DNA of 64,000 bases from the NCBI GenBank assembly GCA_937923795.1, contig CALDWI010000078.1, forward strand, positions 1 through 64,000. The letters are read 5' to 3'. The translations under genes and the position numbers were made by a program. The stretch comes from an uncultured Collinsella sp. Its GTDB lineage: Bacteria; Actinomycetota; Coriobacteriia; Coriobacteriales; Coriobacteriaceae. The notes under the pieces were generated by a model. That model did not search any database. It saw only the letters and a list, made by a program, of their open reading frames with translations, and was not told the origin of the DNA. This document shows positions 41,769-47,978 of the stretch, one piece after another. How positions within the stretch are numbered: the first letter of the stretch is position 1; each line of letters starts with the position of its first letter.

Positions 41769-42956
41769 TCACACTCCCCGCACTGACGAATAGGCGCTTT
41801 CGAGAGCTTGGATTGCCGCCTTGTCGTGTTCAGGCAGGGCGTGCCCGTACTTGCGAAGCGTCGTTGCCACGTCCACATGCCCTAGCCACTTGGAAAGGGT
41901 CACTATGTCCGCTATCCCGTTGGCGAGCACCCACGTTGCGAAGGTGTGCCGGAGCTTATGGAACGTGAGTGCCTTCGGAAGCCCGCAGCGGTCACGGATG
42001 CGTAACAAGCCATCCGATACCGCATTGGGGCTGAGCCAAGAGCCGTCAACGGTGATAATCGGCGTGTCGGGCGTTACCTCCAAACCCCACGAAGCCTGTA
42101 ACTTCGTAAAGTCATCAATCGCGGATAGCGTTTCGTCGCTCAACGGAATTGAGCGGGTCTTGCGTCCCTTCGTCCATTCGCGGCGGAACGGATCCTTGCC
42201 GGTCAGCTTAACCACGTTCCCGGCTACGTGAACGTGCTCATCGCCAATGGGCATGCGCACGATCTCGCGGCGCTTCAGCGCGCACATCTCGCCGACGCGA
42301 ACCCCGCATTTGAGGTCAAGCCATGCGGCGAACGCGTATGTGCGCATCTTCACCGTCGCGCCCGCGTCCTCCCTCCACATCCCTTCGAGGGCTGCGGCGG
42401 TCGGCGGGTAATCGTAGCTGTCCAAGGCGAACGCTTCCTTGTACCTTGCGACCGGCTTGCCAACTTCCAGCATCACGTTCCGCTCGCAAACGCCGATCTC
42501 AGCGAAATATGCGAAAGCCAGCCGAAGGAAGTTATGCACGTTGACTACGCTGTTGCACGAAAGCCCCTGCCCTCCGTCATCCTTCGACATAAGAAGCCGA
42601 TTCTGAAAACGCCGAAGGTCAGCGCCGGAAACGTCAGGCACGAGCATTCCGCCCATGAACTTAGCCGCATAGCGCGTGAACTGCCGCCAAGACTTGGCGG
42701 TGTGGGGCGATATGCCGCCCAGTTCTCGCGTTGCCACGTACTCGGCCAGCAGGTCGGGCATGCGCGTGCTTCGAACCTCGCCGTCAGCTGAGAGCCTTGC
42801 AGCCCATGCGTCGGCCATAGCCTGCGCTTCCTCTTCGGTCTTCGCCGTGGGAAAGCGCTTGTACGGCCTGATGGGTTTCTTGCGCTCGTCAAGACCGATA
42901 TACGGGCGGGTATACCAGATACCATCAGCACCGCGCTTGACCTTAGCGTTCATCAT
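41769..42956 (-). CDS. Tyrosine recombinase (phage integrase family)
   Basis: 395 residues. An N-terminal arm-binding part and a SAM-like core-binding domain (LLAEYVATRELGGISPHTAKSW region) precede the catalytic domain. Catalytic residues are visible: Arg in GVRVGEMCAL, Lys in the beta-hairpin, HxxR in KLRHTFATW, His in WLGHVDVATT and Tyr in LRKYGHA. It looks fully active. Oddly, it lies within the early operon about 6.5 kb from the nearest att site, which is occupied by a serine recombinase. ATG 42956 overlaps the previous stop (ATGA). Confidence 0.93.
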   Translation of the reverse strand: MMNAKVKRGADGIWYTRPYIGLDERKKPIRPYKRFPTAKTEEEAQAMADAWAARLSADGEVRSTRMPDLLAEYVATRELGGISPHTAKSWRQFTRYAAKFMGGMLVPDVSGADLRRFQNRLLMSKDDGGQGLSCNSVVNVHNFLRLAFAYFAEIGVCERNVMLEVGKPVARYKEAFALDSYDYPPTAAALEGMWREDAGATVKMRTYAFAAWLDLKCGVRVGEMCALKRREIVRMPIGDEHVHVAGNVVKLTGKDPFRREWTKGRKTRSIPLSDETLSAIDDFTKLQASWGLEVTPDTPIITVDGSWLSPNAVSDGLLRIRDRCGLPKALTFHKLRHTFATWVLANGIADIVTLSKWLGHVDVATTLRKYGHALPEHDKAAIQALESAYSSVRGV

Positions 42957-43174
42957 GACCACTCGCGGTTTCCACGAATCCTCGAAGGGCAGTCATCGTC
43001 GGGGCAGTCCGCGCAATCCAACGGCTCTTTCCTGATGTTGAACTCGATGATCCGGTACTTCAGAGAAAACCGGATGAGCAACAGCAGGGCATGAGCAAGC
43101 GAGTTGGTAAATTGGCCGTCCCAGAACGGGCAAAGTCCGCTCATCGCGCCGCGAACCTCGTACTTGCCGCCCAT
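42953..43174 (-). CDS. Small phage protein with C-terminal Cys cluster
   Basis: 73 residues. A short hydrophobic segment (LAHALLLLIRFSLKYRI) and a CADCPDDDC motif near the end that could bind metal. Coupled to the integrase. Function unknown. Confidence 0.55.
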   Translation of the reverse strand: MGGKYEVRGAMSGLCPFWDGQFTNSLAHALLLLIRFSLKYRIIEFNIRKEPLDCADCPDDDCPSRIRGNREWS

Positions 43175-43175
43175 G

Positions 43176-43373
43176 CTAATTACCGGCCTTCTTAAAGGCT
43201 CGAAGAGCGCACGCAATCGAAAACACGATGAAGAGCGCGTATGCGATAAGACCGAAGCCAGCCCCAAAGAACACGCCGATGGCGATGCTCACAACGATTG
43301 ACAGAACGGCAAAAAGGGCGATTACGGCGCATCCGAAAACACCCTGCTCCATGTCCTTGTCTTCATTCAGCAT
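43176..43373 (-). CDS. Small two-helix membrane protein
   Basis: 65 residues, almost all hydrophobic (CAVIALFAVLSIVVSIAIG and FGLIAYALFIVFSIA) with a basic C-terminus. One of several tiny membrane proteins in this early operon. Confidence 0.65.
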   Translation of the reverse strand: MLNEDKDMEQGVFGCAVIALFAVLSIVVSIAIGVFFGAGFGLIAYALFIVFSIACALRAFKKAGN

Positions 43374-43383
43374 TGGAAACCTC

Positions 43384-43530
43384 CTAAAACGTGAGCGCTA
43401 TAAGCGCGATGAACACTAGAAAAAGGGCGATTGCCAGCAGCGATTGATAAGCCCAGTAGCAGACGCACCAGAACGCGGCTACGGTCGCTGCGGTGGCAAC
43501 GGCGCAGAGAACGATCTGGTAGCGTTTCAA
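43384..43530 (-). CDS. Small two-helix membrane protein, TTG start
   Basis: 48 residues from TTG 43530, which overlaps the preceding stop as TTGA and follows AGGGGG. The chain is two hydrophobic helices. Function unknown. Confidence 0.5.
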   Translation of the reverse strand: MKRYQIVLCAVATAATVAAFWCVCYWAYQSLLAIALFLVFIALIALTF

Positions 43531-43808
43531 TCCGCGCCCCCTGCTTCCTGAATCAGGTAGTCGATGCACTGCTTGCACTTCTGCAAGTCCTGAACACCGC
43601 CCTTGCGCCGCCAGCGCCAGATGTACTTGAAGGCTTCCGCCCACCAGTGGGCGGCGATTGGCGGCAAGGCGTACTGGTCGCCGCTCATCATCGAGCGCAT
43701 AGCGTCCATGCACTCGATCTTGCCGTCACCCGCGTAATGGTCGGGATGCTCGACGGCGTTACCGCGCGAAAGCTCGCCAAGGCTCTTCGCGTTCCTCGTC
43801 TCAATCAT
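43527..43808 (-). CDS. DUF3310-family phage protein
   Basis: 93 residues. EHPDHYAGDGKIECMDAM, WWAEAFKYIWRWRRKGG and DLQKCKQCIDYLI follow the DUF3310 pattern (HY...E..D..., YlwR...KGG...DL.KA..Yl), common in phage nucleotide or replication clusters. Exact activity unknown. ATGA overlap with the previous gene. Confidence 0.82.
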   Translation of the reverse strand: MIETRNAKSLGELSRGNAVEHPDHYAGDGKIECMDAMRSMMSGDQYALPPIAAHWWAEAFKYIWRWRRKGGVQDLQKCKQCIDYLIQEAGGAD

Positions 43809-44197
43809 CGGTAAACAACTCCAATCATCCATTCGCAAACCCACTTGTGAAACGCCCTTAGAAATGGCTGAACGTTCGTGTCATCAGCCCAGCCCGCAAT
43901 GCCTATGAACCCGTCTTCGTTGAACGAGATAGCTTCGCGCCCTTGGAAGTAGAAGCCGCTCACGCGCAGGAAGGCGCTCTTGATGCCTTTACCGTCTTCG
44001 GCAGGGTTGATTTGCGGCTGGTACTTCTTTCGGTATGACGGACGCATGTCCATGTGGTGCCCGTCGCGCTCGTGCCGCGCGTATTCGATTGCAAGGAATC
44101 CTTCTAGCGCCCGAATGTCGTTCATCGTGATCTGCTCATAGGAAAGCTTGCTTGCGAACAGCTCGCGCGCTTCGTCTCTTGTGGTCGGCGCAATCAT
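43805..44197 (-). CDS. Phage early protein of unknown function
   Basis: 130 residues from ATG 44197. An N-terminal helical half (RDEARELFASKLSYEQITM) is followed by a beta-rich half (GREAISFNEDGFIGIAGWA). Start overlaps the upstream small gene by ATGA. No family recognised. Confidence 0.65.
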   Translation of the reverse strand: MIAPTTRDEARELFASKLSYEQITMNDIRALEGFLAIEYARHERDGHHMDMRPSYRKKYQPQINPAEDGKGIKSAFLRVSGFYFQGREAISFNEDGFIGIAGWADDTNVQPFLRAFHKWVCEWMIGVVYR

Positions 44198-44493
44198 GCA
44201 ATCACCCCCATTTCGCGCCATTGTTGAAAACTCTGTTGAAAACCTGTGGAAAGCCGTTTTGCTGGCGCTCGAATCAGCCGCGCAAAACAAGACCGCAAAG
44301 AGAAGAAGCAAGAGAAGAAACCTTGCTTGTTAGTCAACTCAACAAGCAAGTACGGTGGGTTTTGGTTTTGGTTCAAGGAACCAAAACCCACCTTGTCTTG
44401 TTTTGTATTGTTTTGTTTTATGGTTAGGCGACCATTTGCGGGTGGGTTTAGCCAACCTAAAACCGTCGGTTTTGCATTGGGTTTAATTGACAT
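44194..44493 (-). CDS. Small phage protein spanning the candidate replication origin
   Basis: 99 residues, low complexity (Asn/Gln/Lys-rich then Phe/Ser-rich). It is supported by AGGAGGT 8 nt before ATG 44493, a 4-nt gap from the upstream stop, and an ATGA overlap with the next start. Composition is clearly AT-richer than its neighbours and the DNA holds inverted repeats. It may be a true protein, a leader, or simply a gene tolerating origin sequences inside it. Confidence 0.5.
   Translation of the reverse strand: MSIKPNAKPTVLGWLNPPANGRLTIKQNNTKQDKVGFGSLNQNQNPPYLLVELTNKQGFFSCFFSLRSCFARLIRAPAKRLSTGFQQSFQQWREMGVIA
44221..44392. other. Candidate phage replication origin
   Basis: AT-rich segment. 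It contains TGTTGAAAA (44222-44230), TGTTGAAAA again (44234-44242) and TGTGGAAAG (44245-44253), which resemble DnaA boxes read from the other strand. Two adjacent perfect inverted repeats follow: CTTGCTTGTT/AACAAGCAAG (44322-44350) and a 14-bp arm pair, GGTGGGTTTTGGTT with its complement (44354-44392). It lies directly downstream of the replication-initiator gene. Confidence 0.5.
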
Positions 44494-44497
44494 GCGT

Positions 44498-44953
44498 TTA
44501 CACCTCCTGACCTGCTGATTCGTTGTTCTTGGCGTTTTTTCGCGGTCTACCGCCCTTGCGCCCGTTTGCGCGTTGGCGACCGAAATAAAGCGCGTTTTTG
44601 AGCATTCGAAAGTTCGTCAAGAAGCCGTCTTGGTCGCGTTCGAGAAGCCCTATATCCAACAGCTCTTCGACAAATGATTTGCAGTCTTCAATCGCCATGT
44701 ACTCATCGAACGCGCCAGTGCTTCCGAAGCCCAGAACGCCCGCGAGAATAAGCGCGTCTTCCTCCGTCTCGAAAGCGATGCGGTGCCCCTTGGTCGCCGC
44801 CAGATATTCGCAGAGCCGCCACCAGCGCCCGTAGCCGTCATATCCCCGGCGGTGAATGAGCCGTTGGCACTTCACGTCTTGCGAAGCGTTGGAATCGTGC
44901 GAGAAGAAGGCCATAGGCTCTTGCGCAGCGGTCGTTTCCTCCCTCGTCGGCAT
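44498..44953 (-). CDS. Replication initiator-like protein (DUF4373-type N-terminal domain)
   Basis: 151 residues. FFSHDSNASQDVKCQRL, RGYDGYGRWWRLCEYLA and ELLDIGLLERDQDGFLTN follow the winged-helix domain found at the start of many phage replication proteins. A basic tail (GRKGGRPRKNAKN) follows. AGGAGGTGA precedes ATG 44953. It probably binds the adjacent candidate origin; no helicase loader domain is fused. Confidence 0.75.
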   Translation of the reverse strand: MPTREETTAAQEPMAFFSHDSNASQDVKCQRLIHRRGYDGYGRWWRLCEYLAATKGHRIAFETEEDALILAGVLGFGSTGAFDEYMAIEDCKSFVEELLDIGLLERDQDGFLTNFRMLKNALYFGRQRANGRKGGRPRKNAKNNESAGQEV

Positions 44954-44964
44954 GTAGTCACCTC

Positions 44965-45192
44965 CTAACCGTCTTCCTCGTCGCAGATCACGTCTGGCGC
45001 GCCCTGCTGGTGCCATCCGTCCCATACGCAGTGCCCCACTTCGCGGCAGTTCGTCCAAACGTCGCGCCCAACGAACGTGCAGCACGTCTTGCCGCGATGC
45101 CGCATGCTTTCGAACTCGCATGCTTCGGGGTCTGGCATGGACGGTTCGCCGAAATCGAGCGGCAAGGTTTCCTGCGCGCTATTCCTCTTCAT
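44965..45192 (-). CDS. Small Cys-rich phage protein
   Basis: 75 residues with Cys in CEFESMRHRGKTCC, NCREVGHCVWDG and VICDEEDG, suggesting a zinc- or disulfide-stabilised fold. Overlaps its upstream neighbour. Function unknown. Confidence 0.6.
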   Translation of the reverse strand: MKRNSAQETLPLDFGEPSMPDPEACEFESMRHRGKTCCTFVGRDVWTNCREVGHCVWDGWHQQGAPDVICDEEDG

Positions 45193-45457
45193 CGCTTGAA
45201 ATGTCGTAGGCAATCGAGCCGCCAACGTAGGTGAGCAGCTTGTGCATGTTCTTAACGGTGCTCGGCTCCGGCTTCGCGTCCTCTTCAAACAGGGTGTCAA
45301 CCCATGCGAGGGTGCCGCGAACGATTGCGAGCGTTGCGCCCATATCAACTTCGAAGTCGTCGCCGGTCTTGGGATTGATGAGCGACATGCTGCCGTTGAG
45401 GGCGAAGGTACCAGCGCCAACCTTGGCGATAGTCTCGGTGATCTCTTTACGCTTCAT
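45179..45457 (-). CDS. Phage early protein of unknown function
   Basis: 92 residues. MKRKEITETIAKVGAGTFAL opens it and the rest is helical with an acidic end. GGAGA precedes ATG 45457. No family recognised. Confidence 0.65.
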   Translation of the reverse strand: MKRKEITETIAKVGAGTFALNGSMSLINPKTGDDFEVDMGATLAIVRGTLAWVDTLFEEDAKPEPSTVKNMHKLLTYVGGSIAYDISSDEEE

Positions 45458-45848
45458 GGTTGTTCTCCATTTCGTCAAATAGTGAGTGCTTAGTCCAGAT
45501 GTTCATTTCGGGGTGACGTTCAAGCAGCCAACGCGCCAGAAGCGGCGTGATGGTGTTGCAGATTCCGTATGTGTGCGGGTTGCCCTGATCGTCGTAGAAC
45601 GTCACAGGATTGAGCTTCGCGCCGCCTTCGTAACGCTGCTTCTCGATGAGGTATTTAGTCGAAACTCGGATGCCGCGAGCGTCGATAGCGAGCGCGGTAA
45701 GCTCGATTTCGCGCATAGCGTCCGGGTTGATTCGCACCCACTCTTCGAAAAGTTCCATATGGTCGCGCGCCTTCAGCGGCAGCGAGCGCGGCTTGCGCTC
45801 TTCGCGCATGACGGATTCGAGCGGTTGCGTGTAGTTATCGGTGTCCAT
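45447..45848 (-). CDS. Phage early protein of unknown function
   Basis: 133 residues. EWVRINPDAMREIELTALAI and RISTKYL-like segments, followed by GNPHTYGICNTITPLLARW, look like a small mixed-fold phage protein often found near the start of early operons. AGGTG precedes ATG 45848. Confidence 0.65.
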   Translation of the reverse strand: MDTDNYTQPLESVMREERKPRSLPLKARDHMELFEEWVRINPDAMREIELTALAIDARGIRVSTKYLIEKQRYEGGAKLNPVTFYDDQGNPHTYGICNTITPLLARWLLERHPEMNIWTKHSLFDEMENNHEA

Positions 45849-46041
45849 GTGGGCACCTCGCTTCACGGCTCATGACGCGGCGCAAGGCCGCTTCTGCTTC
45901 CGCCCTGCTCGCCGAGGGCGCTACCGGTAGCATCTGGCGGCGATACACGGTGCCGATGCCCCGGTTTTCGGGCGTGCTCGCGTCTTCCTCTATGCGCGCC
46001 ATCCAGAAGCCCGCGTTGTCGCGGTAGACTTCGGCCTTCAT
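45835..46041 (-). CDS. Small phage protein of unknown function
   Basis: 68 residues. MKAEVYRDNAGFWMARIEED resembles a short antitoxin-like beta sheet, followed by a helix (SRAEAEAALRRVMSRE). Overlaps the next start by 14 nt. Confidence 0.55.
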   Translation of the reverse strand: MKAEVYRDNAGFWMARIEEDASTPENRGIGTVYRRQMLPVAPSASRAEAEAALRRVMSREARCPHGHR

Positions 46042-46427
46042 GACCAAATCACGCGCCACAAGACGCGCCCAACCACGATGTAAAGCGGGATGAGAAGCCA
46101 CCAGCCCACGAGATCGCACAACCAACCCAGAAGGGCAGCAGCGGCCATAGGAAGGATGCCGGTTAGCGTAAGGGCGGCGATTGCATACAATCCCCAGCGC
46201 TGGTAGCGCGGCATGCGCGCTATACTGTCTTCTGTCAATTGGTAAGCCCCATTTGACGCGCCCGTTCGAAGTTGCCGCTTCGGGCGGGCATCTTTCTTCG
46301 CTGCCACCACGCGATAACGAGAACCGCAATCGCCCGGTAGAACTGCCGTTGCGCGGCATCTAGGCCGCACGGTTCGTGCATCCGTAAAACCACCTCCAAA
46401 ACCAACGGTTTTCTTATCGGTTTTCAT
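46038..46427 (-). CDS. Small membrane protein, start uncertain
   Basis: The certain part is the C-terminal 58 residues from ATG 46214, with two hydrophobic helices (GLYAIAALTLTGILPMAAAAL and VGWWLLIPLYIVVG). An upstream in-frame ATG at 46427, overlapping the previous gene's stop, would give 129 residues, but the added Arg-rich part looks unlike a protein. Confidence 0.45.
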   Translation of the reverse strand: MKTDKKTVGFGGGFTDARTVRPRCRATAVLPGDCGSRYRVVAAKKDARPKRQLRTGASNGAYQLTEDSIARMPRYQRWGLYAIAALTLTGILPMAAAALLGWLCDLVGWWLLIPLYIVVGRVLWRVIWS

Positions 46428-46581
46428 GTTCGGAAACCTTCGCTTTCTTTACGGGTTCCGCTGCGCTCTTGCCCATCCAAAAGCCCAGTGCGGCAATGCC
46501 TATGAGCCAGACAACGAACGTCGGAACGCTCATAGGGCTGAACAGGGCGATAACGACAAGAGCGATGCCGAGAGCGAGCAT
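46414..46581 (-). CDS. Small membrane protein
   Basis: 55 residues. Two hydrophobic helices (LALGIALVVIALFSPM and FVVWLIGIAALGFWMG) and a charged C-terminus. ATG 46581 shares a base with the Cro-like stop (TAATG). Confidence 0.6.
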   Translation of the reverse strand: MLALGIALVVIALFSPMSVPTFVVWLIGIAALGFWMGKSAAEPVKKAKVSEHENR

Positions 46582-46805
46582 TAGGCCGTCTCCTTCCATC
46601 CCATAAGCTCGTTAGGGCTTTTGCGCACTACGCGACAGATGGCAACGATCTTGTCAGCGCCGGGCGTATAACCCTCGCCGCTCTCGTACTTAACGATTGC
46701 GTCTTTGGACACGCCGACGGCCTTAGCAAGCTCTTCCTGCGACATGTCGAGTACCGCGCGGGCGGCTCGAAGGTTCGCAGCGAAAACCTCCTTGTTGAAT
46801 CCCAT
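46581..46805 (-). CDS. Cro-like XRE-family regulator
   Basis: 74 residues, a single helix-turn-helix domain (MSQEELAKAVGVSKDAIVKYESG) ending in NELMGWKE. It is the first gene of the leftward early operon, divergent from the repressor, which is the cro position. Confidence 0.88.
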   Translation of the reverse strand: MGFNKEVFAANLRAARAVLDMSQEELAKAVGVSKDAIVKYESGEGYTPGADKIVAICRVVRKSPNELMGWKETA

Positions 46806-46832
46806 GCGTCTTCACCTCCTTCACCAATAAGT

Positions 46833-46936
46833 GCTAACCACGTTAGCAACTGTAACGGAACAATAGACAAGCAAAATAGCTCTGTCAAGTGAAAACAAAC
46901 AATTTCGTTGTGAATTAGCTAACTACGTTGTACTAT
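46833..46936. promoter_or_regulatory. Divergent immunity promoters and operators
   Basis: Leftward promoter (minus): -35 TTGACA (46888-46883), 17 nt, -10 TATTGT (46865-46860). Rightward promoter (plus): -35 TTGTGA (46908-46913), 17 nt, -10 TACTAT (46931-46936). Operator 1, GCTAACCACGTTAGC (46833-46847), lies at the leftward transcript start. Operator 2, GCTAACTACGTTGTAC (46918-46933), overlaps the rightward -10. The two share GCTAAC.ACGTT, so one repressor can control both directions. Confidence 0.8.
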
Positions 46937-46967
46937 GCACTTGTACGAATAGCGAAGGAGGGTAGCG

Positions 46968-47348
46968 GTGAACGTCCAACTAATGAAGCTTCGAAAGGCT
47001 GCGGGCTATTCAAATAGAGATGAGTTCGCTAAGAAGATAGGTGTAAACAAGTACACCTACCGTTCTTGGGAATCTGGCGCAGCGATGATGAATGCCGAAC
47101 AGGTTTGGAATTGCGCCGTCGCTCTTGGCTGCACACCTAACGATATTCTCGGCTGGTACGAAGACCACCCGCGCGAGGATAGCGGCGAGCACCTAACGTC
47201 TGAAGAGCGCAAGATCGTAGGTTGCTACCGCGAGAGCACGCCGCAATGGCGGCAGAACATAGCCATGACTGCCCGCGCTGCTGCGGGTGAATCTAAAGAG
47301 ACTGCCAAATGTGGTGTATCTGCCACCGAAGAACGGGCGGCGGTATAG
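46968..47348 (+). CDS. CI-like repressor (XRE HTH)
   Basis: 126 residues. An N-terminal helix-turn-helix (RDEFAKKIGVNKYTYRSWESG) and NDILGWYED link, then a helical C-terminus. There is no LexA-type self-cleavage domain, so induction must not depend on RecA-driven autocleavage of this protein. GTG 46968 follows GAAGGAGGG. Confidence 0.85.
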   Translation: MNVQLMKLRKAAGYSNRDEFAKKIGVNKYTYRSWESGAAMMNAEQVWNCAVALGCTPNDILGWYEDHPREDSGEHLTSEERKIVGCYRESTPQWRQNIAMTARAAAGESKETAKCGVSATEERAAV

Positions 47349-47350
47349 GC

Positions 47351-47758
47351 GTGATTGACCTACTGAACACCATCATGCAATGGCTAGACCCAGTATGGGT
47401 CGTTGACCAGTTCAGGGATGGCGACGGCTTGCCTTTTATCTTGTGGACGGCGATTGCTCTAACCTCTGGTTTTGCAGTTGGTTTCTTCGTCAACAAGAAG
47501 CTTGCCGGTTGGGTTCCGAAGCGCGTTGTCGCCAAGGGATTTTCCCCAGAGATAAAGCGCGCGGCCTTAGAATCGCTCGATTCGCCGGGGTCGGTTGTCA
47601 TGGGTGATAAGTTCGAGTCGATACTTGCTTTTGAGCGGGAGGGGCACGGCGTATTCTCTTTTGCATTCCCCATTGATGATGTTTACGACACCGATACGTA
47701 CCAGCTAACGCCGGAATGGAGATCATATCTGAACAAGCATCGAAAGTACCTTGATTGA
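47351..47758 (+). CDS. Membrane protein, possible superinfection exclusion
   Basis: 135 residues. One or two N-terminal hydrophobic segments (FILWTAIALTSGFAVGFFV) and a soluble C-terminus with FPIDDVYDTD. It is expressed with the repressor in the lysogen. Its layout and context resemble SieB-type exclusion proteins; this is an inference from context, not a recognised domain. Confidence 0.5.
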   Translation: MIDLLNTIMQWLDPVWVVDQFRDGDGLPFILWTAIALTSGFAVGFFVNKKLAGWVPKRVVAKGFSPEIKRAALESLDSPGSVVMGDKFESILAFEREGHGVFSFAFPIDDVYDTDTYQLTPEWRSYLNKHRKYLD

Positions 47759-47891
47759 ATCCTGGCATAGCCAGGGCGAAAACAAGCGTTATCTTTGTCG
47801 GCTCTATGCGTTTTAGCTGGTGATATTCGATTGTAAGGGGGATTTGAAAGACGAAAAGACGGCAACTTAATGTGCCGTTTTCAAAGAGAAA

Positions 47892-47925
47892 CCCCGCGCG
47901 GGAACTTGGCGGAACGCGCGCGGGG
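47892..47925. terminator. Hairpin after the exclusion-like gene
   Basis: CCCCGCGCG, 16-nt loop, CGCGCGGGG. A strong stem in the 220-nt gap before the recombinase, preceded on the plus strand by A-rich DNA, so more likely to act on minus-strand transcripts. Confidence 0.45.
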
Positions 47926-47978
47926 CTGGTCAAGAAGCAGAGCGCTTTACCGCGCTCGCTCTAAGGGGTGATTTTAGC

